64,000 nucleotides of DNA from Sipunculus nudus (lineage: Eukaryota; Annelida; Sipuncula; Golfingiida; Sipunculidae). Position 1 is the stretch's first letter. Every line of letters starts with the position of its first letter. The DNA lies in assembly GCA_026874595.1 (NCBI GenBank), contig CM049314.1:51505812-51569811 (forward strand), given 5' to 3'. Shown here piece after piece: positions 22,001 to 33,200 of the stretch. The translations under genes were made by a program, and so were the position numbers. Under the pieces are notes generated by a model. It had not been told where the DNA came from, searched no databases, and worked only from the letters and a program-made list of their open reading frames with translations.

Positions 22001-23438
22001 AGTTGTAAAAAAATTTTAAGCCGGCTAAAAGGTTTCTAGAAGCAGTTGAATTATTCAGAATGAATAGTGGGCTGAAAATGAATAAAGATAAATCAGAAGG
22101 ATATTGGATAGGGAGCTTGAGAAACTCGTCGAGTAATCCTCTTAATATTGTATGGCCAAAAAAAAAGGAATAAAAATACTCGGTAATTTTTGTTCTCACG
22201 ATAATAAAGAATGCGAAAGAGAAAACTTTTATGTGAAAATTAAAGATATCGAGAAACTGACAAATATATGGCGTATGAGAAGTCTGACTCTGCAGAGACG
22301 AATCCAAATAGTTAAAACATTTATTATATCTAGATTTCAATATCAGTCTGCTAACGACTCTTTTCCATTTCGGGGTAAAAAGTTTTTGGAAAAAAAAATA
22401 AAATACCATTTTATATGGAATGGAAAATCCGAGAAATTGCCACGAAGTTTATTAGTTCAAGAAAAGCAAAAAGTGGGCTTAAATGCGCCACAATTAGAGT
22501 CCATTATACTGACATCCCGCATTGCATGGATTAAAAGATATTTGTATACGGAAGATAGATTTTGGAAAAAAAAACTATGGGATGCTCAGTTTAAAAAGAT
22601 AACGTAGAATATAAAAATACTTTTATTGGGTAATCTTGGTCAGAATTTGGAAAAGGAATTCATAACAGATTTTTTATAGAGAAATCGTACGAAGTGTTCA
22701 GGCCATCAGAGCAGCTTTCTTTGGAGAACAAAAATTATGGAATCAAATAATATGGATGAACAGAAATATTAAGATCGATGATAGAATGATTTGTTGGAAA
22801 GATTTTATAGCCGTTGGGATCATGACCGCTAGGGATTTATTTGATGATAATCACCATATTAAGCCTTTTGAATATTAGAAAGCACGTGGCTTGCATGGTA
22901 TTCATTAATGTCATTAGTTCAATCAAAGAAATGGAAAATAGGAAAGGAATATTTGGATGAACCCCATACTTTCATGTTACTTTTGTATGGTAACCACTAC
23001 GAATTACATCAAACAACTTCAAAACAAATGTATCATTGCTTAATGAAAGAAATTTGCTTGCCAGTTTGGAAACCGCCAAGAATTAATAAATCTCTTAAAA
23101 GATAGGATTATAATTGGTCAAAGGTGTACCTGTTATCTCAAAGTGTGTTTCAAGATGTTAAAACACAGGATTTTCAGTATAAAGCTCTGCAGAATATTTT
23201 GGTTACTAGTTATTGGCTAGAGAAGTGGGAATTAGTAAATGATAACAAATGTACTTTTTGTAAAACTGACGTAGACAATATAGTGCATCTATTTTGGGAT
23301 CGAGAATTGATTAAAGAATTTTGGTTAGCAATAGAAATTTGGCGTTATAATAGGTTGAAAGTAGATAATTTTCACCTTGATAAAGCAGGAGTTTTTCTTA
23401 GAGTGTTAGTTGAAGATATGTGTATTTGTTATTGGTAA
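22001..23438 (+). pseudogene. LINE ORF2 thumb and C-terminal Cys/His region
   Basis: Frames at 22152-22607, 22908-23105 and 23124-23438 are in one phase, separated by stops or small gaps. They hold the LTNIWRMRSLTLQRRIQIVK block and KYHFIWNGK, common after the reverse transcriptase in this group. The C-terminal CTFCKTDVDNIVHLFWD lies near 23258-23310, a CX2C...HLF motif whose final Cys is lost. Confidence 0.78.
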
Positions 23439-23713
23439 CAGTAATATTTATAGATGCAGGTGTAACGATATTAATGTAACGATAACAGGGTTTGACCAAT
23501 ATTTAAAGCATTACATGAAGATTGAATTAATCATCGCAAAAAAATAATAACAAGACGAAACGTCTATTGGAGAAGTGTTCAGTAATAAAATTAATAGTTT
23601 AAAAGTTAAATTGACTGAGGTATGATATGCCTTGTTAGAGAAACGGTTTTATTTTGGTACTGTATATATAGATTGTGGAATAAAGTTTGTTAAAAAAAAT
23701 AAATAAAAAAATA

Positions 23714-23726
23714 AACTTTGTCCGTA
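23714..23726. other. Target-site duplication of the LINE, right copy
   Basis: AACTTTGTCCGTA, identical to 18939-18951, directly after the A-rich LINE tail. Confidence 0.9.
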
Positions 23727-24205
23727 GAGCTTCATCTTGGGGGTCCGAAATGGCTGCAAAATCACAGGTAGCAGCTTCCTGTCGAATTCTGGCAGCAAGC
23801 TCTTGAACGGGTTCACCTAGTTTCCGTTGCAAATTGGACCAATACTTGAATTGTTCCCGTACGACGAAACGCTTTGGATCGTACTGCGTTTCCATGAAAT
23901 GCACAATTTCATCAAGGCTAAGCTCACTGACGTCTCTCGGCGGCGTGCACTATGCTGCCTGGGTGCACAAGAGCTTGTAAACAGCAGGGGTCTGATTCGT
24001 CAAGAACACTTGCGCAATTTTGTCTTCTGGAACGGAATTGGCACCAAAAAGGTACGGAACCTGGTCCAGTAATCCTTCCAGAGCTACGACGTACTGTAAG
24101 CGAGGCATACTAGCAGCGGAGAGCACCGTGGTTGGCGATACCCCTGTCGCATCTTCAGGAGATGTTAGCGTCTTGATAAGCATTTCCGTTTTCTGGCGAT
24201 GCTGC

Positions 24206-24424
24206 TGACGTTGTTGTTCAGCATATAGACGTATCAGTTCTCGCTGGTGACGTTGTTGTTCAGCATCTAGACGTATCAGTTCTCGCTGCTGACGTTGTTG
24301 TTCAGCATCTAGACGTGTCTGTTCTCGCTGCTGATGTTGTTGTTCAGCATCTAGACGTGTCTGTTCTCGCTACTGATGTTGTTGTTCAGCATCTAGACGT
24401 ATCTGTTCTCGCTGCTGACGTTGC
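24206..24424 (-). repeat. 42-bp in-frame minisatellite in gag
   Basis: About five copies of a 42-bp unit (plus-strand words GTTGTTGTTCAGCATCTAGA and CGTATCAGTTCTCGCTGCT). On the minus strand each unit codes for 14 residues, QQREQIRLDAEQQR-like, which is two heptads, so copy number changes keep the coiled coil in register. Confidence 0.88.
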
Positions 24425-24432
24425 AGCGCCAT

Positions 24433-24985
24433 CTAATGCTGTTGCAATTATTGCTTAAACAACTTCACTGAATCGGCGAATTCCGTCATTATATAGGTAC
24501 GGATCACGGATGGCCGGAAAAAGCAGAAACATAATGTCCGTAGTGTAGCTTGGCAGTATGATTCTGATATTAGTGACTTAGACAGCCGGTGGTTGATAAA
24601 TAGTTCATTAGGCCGTACAGAAGGAAACAAAAGTCTTGTAGGAAGTATATATGATAGTACCTACAGTGGGCGTAAGTAGCTTACCTTTGGATGTCGGAAA
24701 TGGCCATGAAAGAATAATCCTGCCAGGTATAAGAAAACACAGAACTGTGCAACATATGCACATATGAAAATGCACTGCCCGTGCCAAATGTTCTTTTCAG
24801 TTCGACCGCGCCACTTTCTGTTGTTTTTATTTACAACTAGAAGTCGTTGTACTCACAACAGAATATGTATTGGTATATTTACAGAATTCCTCATGGTAAT
24901 GCAATGTCTATGTGAAGTATATATAATAATTGCAGCTTGCAATGACTATAAAAAGAATAACCAAATCTATTCTTATACAATACCC
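24433..24985. other. Upstream region of the gypsy gag; no LTR recognised
   Basis: Presumed leader or 5' LTR remnant of the gag copy. No direct-repeat partner was found, and no frames are supported. Confidence 0.35.
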
Positions 24986-25221
24986 TTAGATAATTCTTAA
25001 GAAAAATTAAATGATTCAGCTTGACAGTTTCATCATAAACCATGTTTAAACTTAAAGAGGCTTAAATTATGAGTTTTTTTTTGTCTATAAAAAACTGATT
25101 GACTTAAGTGGCGCCACACAAACTGCAATTTCATACATGACTCATGTGACCAACATTTGCACAAAACTTGGTGATGCTAGCTCCTGTCGATTCTTAGATT
25201 GTCGTGTCAGTATGCTTGAAG
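24986..25221 (+). repeat. Dispersed GGCGCCAC repeat, left part
   Basis: ACAGTTTCATCATAAA, AGTGGCGCCAC, ATTTCA.A.ATGAC and GGTGATGCTAGCTCCTG recur in the same order at 44640-44830 and partly at 27690-27770. The copy is interrupted at 25221 by an inverted-repeat element and continues at 27520. Confidence 0.7.
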
Positions 25222-26067
25222 CGGTTTCACACAAGATGCGTCCGAACGAATTTTTCGTCCGAACGAAAATTTGCTGTGCGAACCACAAAATAAAATCCTT
25301 TATTTTATATTGGTTCATACACACCTAATCCGAACGATGCTATCCGAACGAAATAGAACATGTTCGATTTTTTTTTGTTCGCATCAGACAAGAAAAGCTT
25401 CTTTTCACCTTCAACACAGAAGAGCTGGAAGATGCATTATCATGTTATATTGCAGGGGCTTCAAAACAGGAGGATGGGGGGGGGGTATATATTCCCCCCT
25501 CCTCCACTTTTGGCGGGGGGGGGGAATAACCGTTGTTATCATCCCCACTCCCCCTGCCATTCAGAGAATAATATTTACATATATATATATATAATAATTA
25601 ATATTTATTATAAATGAATTATTTCAATAATTAGAATTATATACTTTAGTTCAATTTATGAGTTGACTATAAAATATTAATATAAACTCATTTATTTTAC
25701 ATGGATGGTTCAAATAGCTATTATAACTAATTATAGAACTCTCCAAGGCTCTAATGATGACGTTCGGTAGTCTGTATGGGTGGAGGAAACCGAAGAAAAC
25801 CACCGGCCTCGGACGGGCAAGTAAAACCCACTCTCATAGCCCCACCTTGGATAAAGACCGGGTCGCCAACGGAGACAGCCGAGCATTTTACCCCTCGAGC
25901 GTCCAGTTATTATATCTAAACCTGGTTTATATTGGAAACATAAAAATTTAATTTTAAAAACCTTATACCAAAGCATTGTAATTGTTTGAAATGTATTAAA
26001 TAGATATATTTAAATTAAAATTTGACATACATACGTTATTGTATTAAAGTGTGTAATAGATACGCTA

Positions 26068-26071
26068 AAAA

Positions 26072-26153
<82 letters not shown>

Positions 26154-26155
26154 TA
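26068..26155. repeat. (TA)n microsatellite
   Basis: Two long TA runs separated by a short break, followed by CTAGCTGATAAACCCGG, a TA-flanked start resembling the ends of common invertebrate dispersed elements. Confidence 0.9.
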
Positions 26156-27174
26156 GCTGATAAACCCGGTATTCCGGGCTTATTACCGGGGTTGGGGAGA
26201 TATACTAAGATGTGGAAGGCTCATTTTTAATTCTAAAAGTTAACAGAAAATATAGGTTTCCAGTGGGAAACTGTCCCAATAAAATATGTATAAATATTTT
26301 TACATTTATTTTATGGGGCTGTCCTTTAGGCAAGAAATTCATTGCCCGGTATGTTTACCTTGAAGACCTGGTCAGTGATACTGTTTACAATGCGAACCGG
26401 AATGAGACGCGGGGGCATTCAGGTTTTCAATGATTTTTGACTCGATTCTATCGTTGGACGTATAAAGATGAGGTTGATGTGAGGAACACATGAAGGATTT
26501 ATTAAATGAACGTTGCAAGGAAACTGTTCCCGAAGAAAGAAACAAAATATGCATACCTCGTTAGTAGCAGAAGCGGACCCAAAGGGACTCCATGCAGTGG
26601 GTCCGTATTCCATTTTCAGCCACCGCAACCTTTTTTTTTCATCGTATCAGACATATTTTGAGGCTGAAACCCCCGACACCTCTCCACCCGACCACACCCC
26701 ACGTCTGTTCCTGAAATTGGGACCTTGAATTAGGTTTTGTCAATAATCCTCCTGGATTGAACTCTTTCCTTCATAAAGCAAGAAACATGTGTTTTTCTCT
26801 TTCACTGACCACGCACGTGGATGAGATCCTCGTTCAAATGTTAGGCCCGACTGGCTCAAATCCCTCCGAAAGCAAGCGTTATTCATATGAACAATATTAT
26901 TGTTTGAGGTTGAGTGACCACAATGCACGCATTACGGTGATTGCCGAAGGCAGTTCGGCTGTGCTCGGTCTAACCCCCTGTACAAGTCAGTAAAAACGGA
27001 AAAATCACTCAAAATTATATGTACATTAAAAATTATTTATTCTTATATCGCCTATGTCACTGCGGGGATAATTACCTTTAAAATGATGTAAGGCACAGTA
27101 TTGTACACAACGCGGTTTTCGAGAACATTGCAAATAAGACGTGAACCGAATTCCTTTTATAAGTATTAGATATA

Positions 27175-27230
<56 letters not shown>

Positions 27231-27355
27231 GACACATGTATATATAATATGTATATACATATATATACACATAAATATAATATAATATATTATATATACA
27301 TAATATATATACACATGTATATACAATATATATTAATAAATATACATATATATGC
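27175..27355. repeat. TA/TATATAC microsatellite
   Basis: A pure TA run (27175-27225) followed by a degenerate TATATAC/ATGTA stretch. The open frames crossing it on both strands are composition artefacts. Confidence 0.9.
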
Positions 27356-27519
27356 CATTTTGCCCATGTGGCTGTCGACCACGAATTTCGAATACGACAT
27401 TTTATTGACCGGCAGCTAAAAATATCGTTCGGATTTGATGTGAATGAAATTTCGGATGCGACAGGATTTTAGTCGGAAGGACGTGTTATATTCATATGGA
27501 CGAATCCGGTGTGAAACCG

Positions 27520-27770
27520 TCTCAATTGGCCAAATTCCTGTAACTCCGCGGAAATTCATCAAACCCAAACCATTTGAACAAATTTGAGAGAGCGTATGTC
27601 TGGGATCATTTCTGTGAAATATTTGGCTGAATGATTTCGGAAAAGATTTTCAAAGGAGTTTTTTAGCTGTTATTCTGTAAAATGTAAGTTAATACAGGTG
27701 ACGCCACAAAACGCTCAATCCTACAATATTTGATATATGACGGATTTTGCATAAATTTTTGGGATGCTAG
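27520..27770 (+). repeat. Dispersed GGCGCCAC repeat, right part
   Basis: Continues the copy begun at 24986. CTCCG..GAAA, ACCATTTGAACAAATTTGAG, GATCATTTCT and GTGACGCCAC match 44870-45110 in order. It is cut at GGGATGCTAG (27770) by the gypsy LTR. Confidence 0.68.
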
Positions 27771-29170
27771 TGTAGTAAGTTTCACTACGAATAAGACAAC
27801 TTGGCATAACTTCTCTTCTTTATTTCCATGAGTACATGTGGTGTGAATATATAATGTGTGTGGCTGGCGTATTTCCTTCTGCAGCAACAGAGTAAAACTC
27901 TCATACAAGCGAAACAATGACAATCTCATGAAAATATAAGCATTGGCATTATATACTCTTGGTAGGGCCTTACATTAATCCCCATCTGATATGAATAGAA
28001 ACAAAACATTCAGGAGACAAATCCTCACCTTAGACTTGTATCTGTACATTGCTGGTTCACACACGTACTATGCCTACTCAGACAGTAATCCACAGTGTGA
28101 AAATGCAAGGCAACATACTATGTACATCCGTATAGCTATCAACTCTGTATTGTGAAATATAAAAAGAAAACAGCTGACTTTTTCTCAAGGAATACGGCTA
28201 TTGGATATATCTCCTAAAATTAACCCTGTGCATATAAGTAATTTAAACCTTAGAAACACTATCTGAAGTGACGCTCAATGGATTTACACAATCATTCAAA
28301 AACTGTGAAACCTTTAGTATATACTAATTCTCCACAAATACCAAAATTACGTCAGGAAAATAACCAGGCGCTTTACATCAGTACAAGATGCCTTATACAA
28401 GCAGTGGCGCCATCTATCGGGCACATGTACGTTAATTGGGCTGATACACGGTGTTAACCTTGTGGCTTAGATCCAAAGAGTAATACTTAACAATTAATCT
28501 CACATGCTGACACAGGTTTTCTCTAATACGCGTCATAATTCTGGATAACTAGGAAGTAAGAGGTTATAAAGTACATCAGATCAAGTCTCCGAACAACGCG
28601 AGCTCAATTGACTCTTGCCCATGATTTCTATAGAGATACAACTGATCAGAAGACTACAGAAACATACCTGGACCGAACGCTGCATTGCTCTACACATATC
28701 ATCACCTACAACGTCGATAAATCAACTGAGCAGTGCGAGGTCCCAGCTCTATACTAATTAAATATGATGGATGACGTAGCGCGTGCGTAGAATGCAACTA
28801 CCGTAATGACTAGTCACAAACCGTAATTATCCCAAATAATGTATAAAAACATTAAATTAGGTACCGACATCGTCTGGATTCAACCGCCACCTTCGTGTTT
28901 TCTTCATACATCCAGCACTACCATACTTATACAGATAACATGAGTGGTTATTTATCTTAAACCTACGGTAGGCTGTCCTTTACCATCAAAACTTGCAATG
29001 TTAATAAAAAATCATATACAAGATAATTAAAACTGTCTCAGACCCATATTACTGCTACATCATGAATTATGCTCGCTAATTCTTGTACTGCAGACTCAGA
29101 TGTATGTTAAATTAACTGCGACACAGACCGTGGCCAATGGCCAAGATAGGAATGCATGCCTTCAGTTACA
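27771..29170 (-). repeat. Left (3') LTR of a Ty3/gypsy element
   Basis: Begins TGTAGTAAGTTTCACTAC. Its first ~390 bp are repeated as a direct copy at 32775-33200, on the other side of a minus-strand gypsy pol. The inner end is placed at GTTACA (29170) because CA there would pair with the TG start and coding of pol begins soon after; this end is inference. Confidence 0.6.
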
Positions 29171-29179
29171 CGGGTCGTC

Positions 29180-31530
29180 ATCCTAACAGAGTTCTTGACT
29201 TTAGGAGCCCCTTAGTAGGGGTTGTTCGTCACAGCTATCTATCCCCTGGATAGGCATATCACCCGTTGGTGCTCTAGTTAACAAATCCTGAATGGGGACC
29301 TCTTGATCGCTATACTCGCATTCGCTCTCATTATGTATGACATCGGGGCTCTGGTCCTCGACCTCCGGTTCAAAAATCCCAAAGACTCTCGTGGATGCTT
29401 TCCGTGGGTGGACATGCTTTCAATTCTACCCTGTTCTACCACTTAGAGTAGTTTCTCCCTCTCTCTGAATCTTGTAAGTATCTAAGTCCTCATTTCTATC
29501 CACGATAGTGTACGTCTCTGGTCTATATGCGTATTGGCACTTTGCCGACCTTTCCCATGATGCTTACAGTAGACTTTATTACCAATTTTGAAGATGACTT
29601 CACTTCGCTCCCTTGTCGTAGAATTCTTTCCTTCTATCAGCATTTTTATGTAGTCTTTTGTTCACATGAAGGTACAAATCAGCAAGATGTTTAAATTCAT
29701 ATGCATTGACAACGAAGCATCAGGTTGGAGCGGCTTCTTCTGGTTCGTCCCCTAACAGACGGTCCAGGGCCATTTGGGGTCAGGTCCAAACATTAGTTTG
29801 AAAGGTGACACTCCCGTCGACGCGTGCGGTGTGGTGTTATAAGCAAAGACAAGGTCGTCCTAATACTCAGGCCACCTTCTCTTTTGGTGTGGTTGTCAAA
29901 GATCGGAGGAGTTCATGGAGCGTTCTGATGAAACGTTCCACTCTGTCGTTTCCCTGAGGATGGTAGGCCGTGGCCCGGGATTGTGCTATCCCATAGAGCT
30001 CGCAAAGGTGGTGAATTACCTGGGACTCAAATTCCCGCCCTTAATCCAAATGTAAGCGGGCCGGGGCACCAAATCTACTAAACCAGAGCCTGGTAAGCGC
30101 CTTGGCCACTATTACAGCTCGCTGATCCCGGATGGAGATAGCCACAGTCCATTTGGTGAAGACATCGGTCAGCACCAGCACTGACCCCCTCCCATCTGAG
30201 GCTGGTTCCAGCAAGGTAAAGTCCATACTTGAAGGGGGCCGAGGCTAGAAGGTGTCCTAAAGGTGTGCAGACCTTTTCTCTTTTAGCTAAGGCACATTTG
30301 TCGCATTTTGATAGCCAATCAGTCACAGACATGGCATCCAATGCGCATTGCATCTGATCCTAAACAGATTATCTGTTCCGTCAATATCCGGATGACCATG
30401 CTTTTGATGACAAATTTTCAGAAACTCCTCTCGCATCACCTAAGGCACTACAAACTGTTCTAGTGTTCCATGATACGGATTATCAATCACGCGATAAAGT
30501 ACATTGTCACGCTCCATAAACTTGTCCCACTGACGTAATAGTCATTGGGTATCTTGACAGAATTTATGCCGTACCGATAAGGCTGGCCTCTTGCCTTTCA
30601 TCCATGCCTCGAACACTGGTTATATGGTCAAATCTCGCTTCTGCATCATGCTCAAGGTTGATGGGCTATGCCCAGACCAACCAGTTGCTACTTGTTTGGG
30701 GGATTTGAGATAGCTTCACCAACCTCCCCATTAGTAGTGTCTTTTGATACTCAACACATCAGTGTTATCGGAACCTGGGTAGTGTCCACAACCATCGCAC
30801 ACATGGCCGACACAGTACCACTTCGAGTATCTTATAGACTGTCCTCAGTGCATCAGTGGCTTGGTTGTTATGGCCTGGCTTGTATCTTATCTCAATATCA
30901 AAACTGGCCAAATTTGAGGCCAAACGTTGCTCAGTTGCTGGCAATTTCTTCTGAGTAAATGATGGGTTAAGGGGTTATGGTCTGTAAAGGTATTCTCTAA
31001 ATTTGTGGCATGTGGCCAATTTAAGTGCCAGGAGCTCCAGTCGTTTTACACTGTAAGTAGCTGAATTTCTTTCTGCACCTCTCAATCCTCTGCTAGGAAA
31101 CGAGATAACTCTGTTCCTGCCATTCTAGTTTTGACTAAGGATGGCTCCTAAGCCACGCAACGAGCCATCATCCTCCAGGACCAAAGGAAGGTTACAGTCA
31201 GGTTATGCCAGTATTGGGGTCGCGGTCAGTTTCTCCTTCAGCTCAAAGGCCTCGGTATGTTTAGTATCCCAGTGATCAGTGATCACAATACGTCTGTGTT
31301 TCCTATGTCCATAATTCCTCTTTAAACTTTCCGCTACTAACTTATGAGGACCTGATGCTATTTAAGCAAAGCCTGGCACAAACCGCTGGTAGAATTGACA
31401 AAAACAAAGAAATTTTCTAAGCTCTTTAACATTCGTAGATTTAGGCCACTGTCTCACAGCTGCTATTCTATCAGGGTTAGGGCTCACTCCGTCCCTGGTT
31501 ATTGAGTGGCAGGTACACAAGAAAGATCAT
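29180..31530 (-). pseudogene. Ty3/gypsy pol remnant (RT end, RNase H, integrase)
   Basis: Read from high to low coordinates. RT connection: NPDRIAAVRQWPKSTNVKEL and FYQRFVPGFA (about 31480-31350). RNase H: DGSLRGLGAILSQ and RGLRGAERNSATYSVKRLEL (about 31170-31030), then FTDHNPLTH (about 30990). Integrase: zinc-binding CDKC (about 30310) and core MDFTLLEPASDGRGSVLVLT (30226), with catalytic Asp in MDFT, Asp in LHLD followed by a TAA, and Glu in [16 protein letters not shown] (about 29930). The C-terminal part decays toward 29180. Many stops and shifts; long dead. It is the usual gypsy order without a chromodomain that I can recognise. Confidence 0.83.
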
Positions 31531-31934
31531 TTGCTTTATTCCAACTTCAGGCCAAACTTACATGTACTACCATGTAGCATTTATTCATATTCCAGATACC
31601 CACACTCTAATCTCACCTGTCTCAGTTTAATCTCTCACCAGCAGTTGACATATAGCTTGAGAAAAGAAAAAACTAGGACTCTTTCTTTCCACCGAGTATA
31701 ATCAGGGTTAGGGCTCACTCCGTCCCTGGTTATTGAGTGGCAGGTACACAAGAAAGATCATTTGCTTTATTCCATCTTCAGGCCAAACTTACATGTACTA
31801 CCATGTAGCATTTATTCATATTCCAGATACCCACACTCTAATCTCACCTGTCTCAGTTAATCTCTCACCAGCAGTTGACATATAGCTTGAGAAAAGAAAA
31901 AACTAGGACTCCTTCTTTCCACCGAGTATAATCA
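31472..31934 (-). repeat. 231-bp tandem duplication inside gypsy pol
   Basis: 31473-31703 is repeated at 31704-31934 with only about three differences. The unit carries part of the reverse transcriptase coding sequence and starts GGGTTAGGGCTCACTCC. The near identity contrasts with the heavy decay of pol, so the duplication is much younger than the insertion. Confidence 0.9.
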
Positions 31935-32774
31935 ACCATCAGCAAAGGACAAACTTAAAATTCTAATGACTGATATTTATAATACAAAAAAATTGATGGA
32001 GTCAAGATTTAATATGAACCGGATTCATGCAACTGTATCATCATATATTACACTCCAATTAGCTTCAGGAAAAACATATTTTACAAATCTGCACATGTTG
32101 TCACTTCTCAGCTATAAAATACAAACTGCAGGTATTTCAGAGATGATCATTAATAATGACAGGTGTTCTTGTAATGTTTGATACACAGGTTCACTAATGA
32201 CAAGTAACCAAGTTCATTATACTGCAGGTTCACACATTTATAAACAAAGTCCCCTTATAGACCAACAAACACAAATTTCCAAGCGATGGGTAGTTCTCAA
32301 TCGTCGTTTTCAGTAAAGGAGGATACAAAGTGTCAAAAGGACTTCTGAGTATCTATTCCACACAACTTACAGTTTCCTGTAAAACTTAACACATCATCAT
32401 AGGCCTAGGACTCTGCATCAGGTGAGTATCGCAAAATGCTGTGTAACTAACAGCCCTTAAAGTTTAATTAAAGGAAAGTCCATTTATCAATACAGCCATA
32501 GTCCCCTGGATGGCTTAATAGAATGCAAGTCCACCCATCAGCTAAACACAGTCGCGATCCCCCGGATGGCTTCATAGTATGCAAGTCCTCTCATCAACTC
32601 AACACAGCTGTAATCAGCTGATGGCTTGTAAACAACCAGTGTTGTTCACAGTCCCAATAGATATAGCTTCTCCGAATACCATAACCATTCACTGCACCTG
32701 GTCTCATCGAAGGTCGCTATCACACGCCAGCCACTTTATTATCATGTCAAATCTCACCGCTGCCACCAGGAAGA
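31935..32774 (-). other. Gypsy 5' internal region, gag not recognised
   Basis: Between pol and the right LTR. No gag sequence is recognised. 32500-32635 holds a degenerate ~55-bp tandem repeat (GGATGGCTT.ATAG.ATGCAAGTCC). Confidence 0.45.
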
Positions 32775-33200
32775 TGTAGTAAGTTTCACTACAAATAAGA
32801 CACAACATGGCACAACTTCTCTTCTTTATTTCTACGAGTACATGAAGTGTGAATATATAATGTGTGTGGCTGGCGTATTTCCATCTGCAACAACAGAGTA
32901 AAACTCTCATAAAAGCAAAACAATGACAATGTCATGAAAATATAAGCATTGGCAATATACACTATAGGTAGGGTCTTCCATTAGTCCCCATCTGATATGA
33001 ATAGAAACAAAACATTCAGGAGACAAATCCTCACCTTAGACTTGTATCTGTACATTGCTGGTTCACACATGTACTATGCCTACTCAGACAGTTATCCACA
33101 GTGTGAAAATGCAAGGCAGCATACTATGTACATCCGTATACACAAGTATTTGTATTTACTAACACATTAGTAGATATCAACTCTGTATTGTGAAATAATA
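32775..33200 (-). repeat. Right (5') LTR of the gypsy element, truncated
   Basis: Direct repeat of 27771-28160, starting TGTAGTAAGTTTCACTAC, about 90 % similar by eye. It has a ~33-bp segment (33140-33175) missing from the left copy. It stops at about 33200, exactly where the satellite array begins, so roughly 1 kb of LTR is missing. Confidence 0.8.

Larger units (their letters stand above)
18952..23713 (+). mobile_element. L1/Tx1-like LINE inserted in a gypsy gag
   Basis: A 4.76-kb plus-strand non-LTR retrotransposon flanked by a 13-bp target duplication and ending in an A-rich tail (23690-23713). The 5' 1.2 kb is non-coding or too decayed to read an ORF1. From about 20140 an endonuclease, reverse transcriptase and C-terminal Cys/His region follow in the usual order. 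Most remaining frames are in the same phase, but stops and frameshifts occur every few hundred bases, so the copy is inactive. L1/Tx1 affinity is inferred from the reverse transcriptase and the CX2C...HLF motif. Confidence 0.88.
23714..24432 (-). pseudogene. Ty3/gypsy gag, 5' half with coiled-coil repeats
   Basis: Starts at ATG 24432 (MALQRQQREQIRLDAEQQ) and runs in one frame to 23714, where the LINE interrupts it. Residues 1-75 are a tandem 14-residue repeat (see 24206-24424). The gag core follows: MPRLQYVVALEGLLDQVPYL, HFMETQYDPKRFVVREQF, YWSNLQRKLGEPVQELAARI and TCDFAAISDPQDEALRTKF. It forms the retrotransposon capsid. Two TAG stops interrupt the frame, one in the repeats (about 24372) and one at 23950-23952. 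The 3' half lies at 18625-18938. No pol or LTR belonging to this copy was recognised. Confidence 0.83.
25222..27519. mobile_element. 2.3-kb inverted-repeat element inserted in the GGCGCCAC repeat
   Basis: CGGTTTCACAC at 25222 and GTGTGAAACCG ending at 27519 are the ends. Inward, the arms share TCCGAACGA-type words in mirrored order (25240-25350 and 27420-27500). The flanking sequence on both sides belongs to the same dispersed repeat and would be continuous without this element, so it is a later insertion. The interior holds microsatellites, G-runs (25475-25525) and a TA-flanked ACTAGCTGATAAACCCGG-type segment (26155), with no transposase. It is nonautonomous; the superfamily is unknown. Confidence 0.62.

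Noticed and set aside
20742-22409. Minus-strand frames of 80-145 codons across the LINE
   Set aside because: They are antisense shadows of the AT-rich LINE ORF2, which has recognisable endonuclease and reverse transcriptase motifs on the plus strand.
24425-24436. GCGCCATCT in the gypsy gag start and a similar word at 28404 considered as further CTCF-like sites
   Set aside because: Only the half motif is present, without the CCGCCAG part, so chance is enough.
25745-25895. GTGGAGGAAACCGAAGAAAACC region considered as a tRNA-derived SINE head
   Set aside because: The words resemble a common invertebrate/fish dispersed repeat, but no A and B box pair at tRNA spacing and no cloverleaf could be made out.
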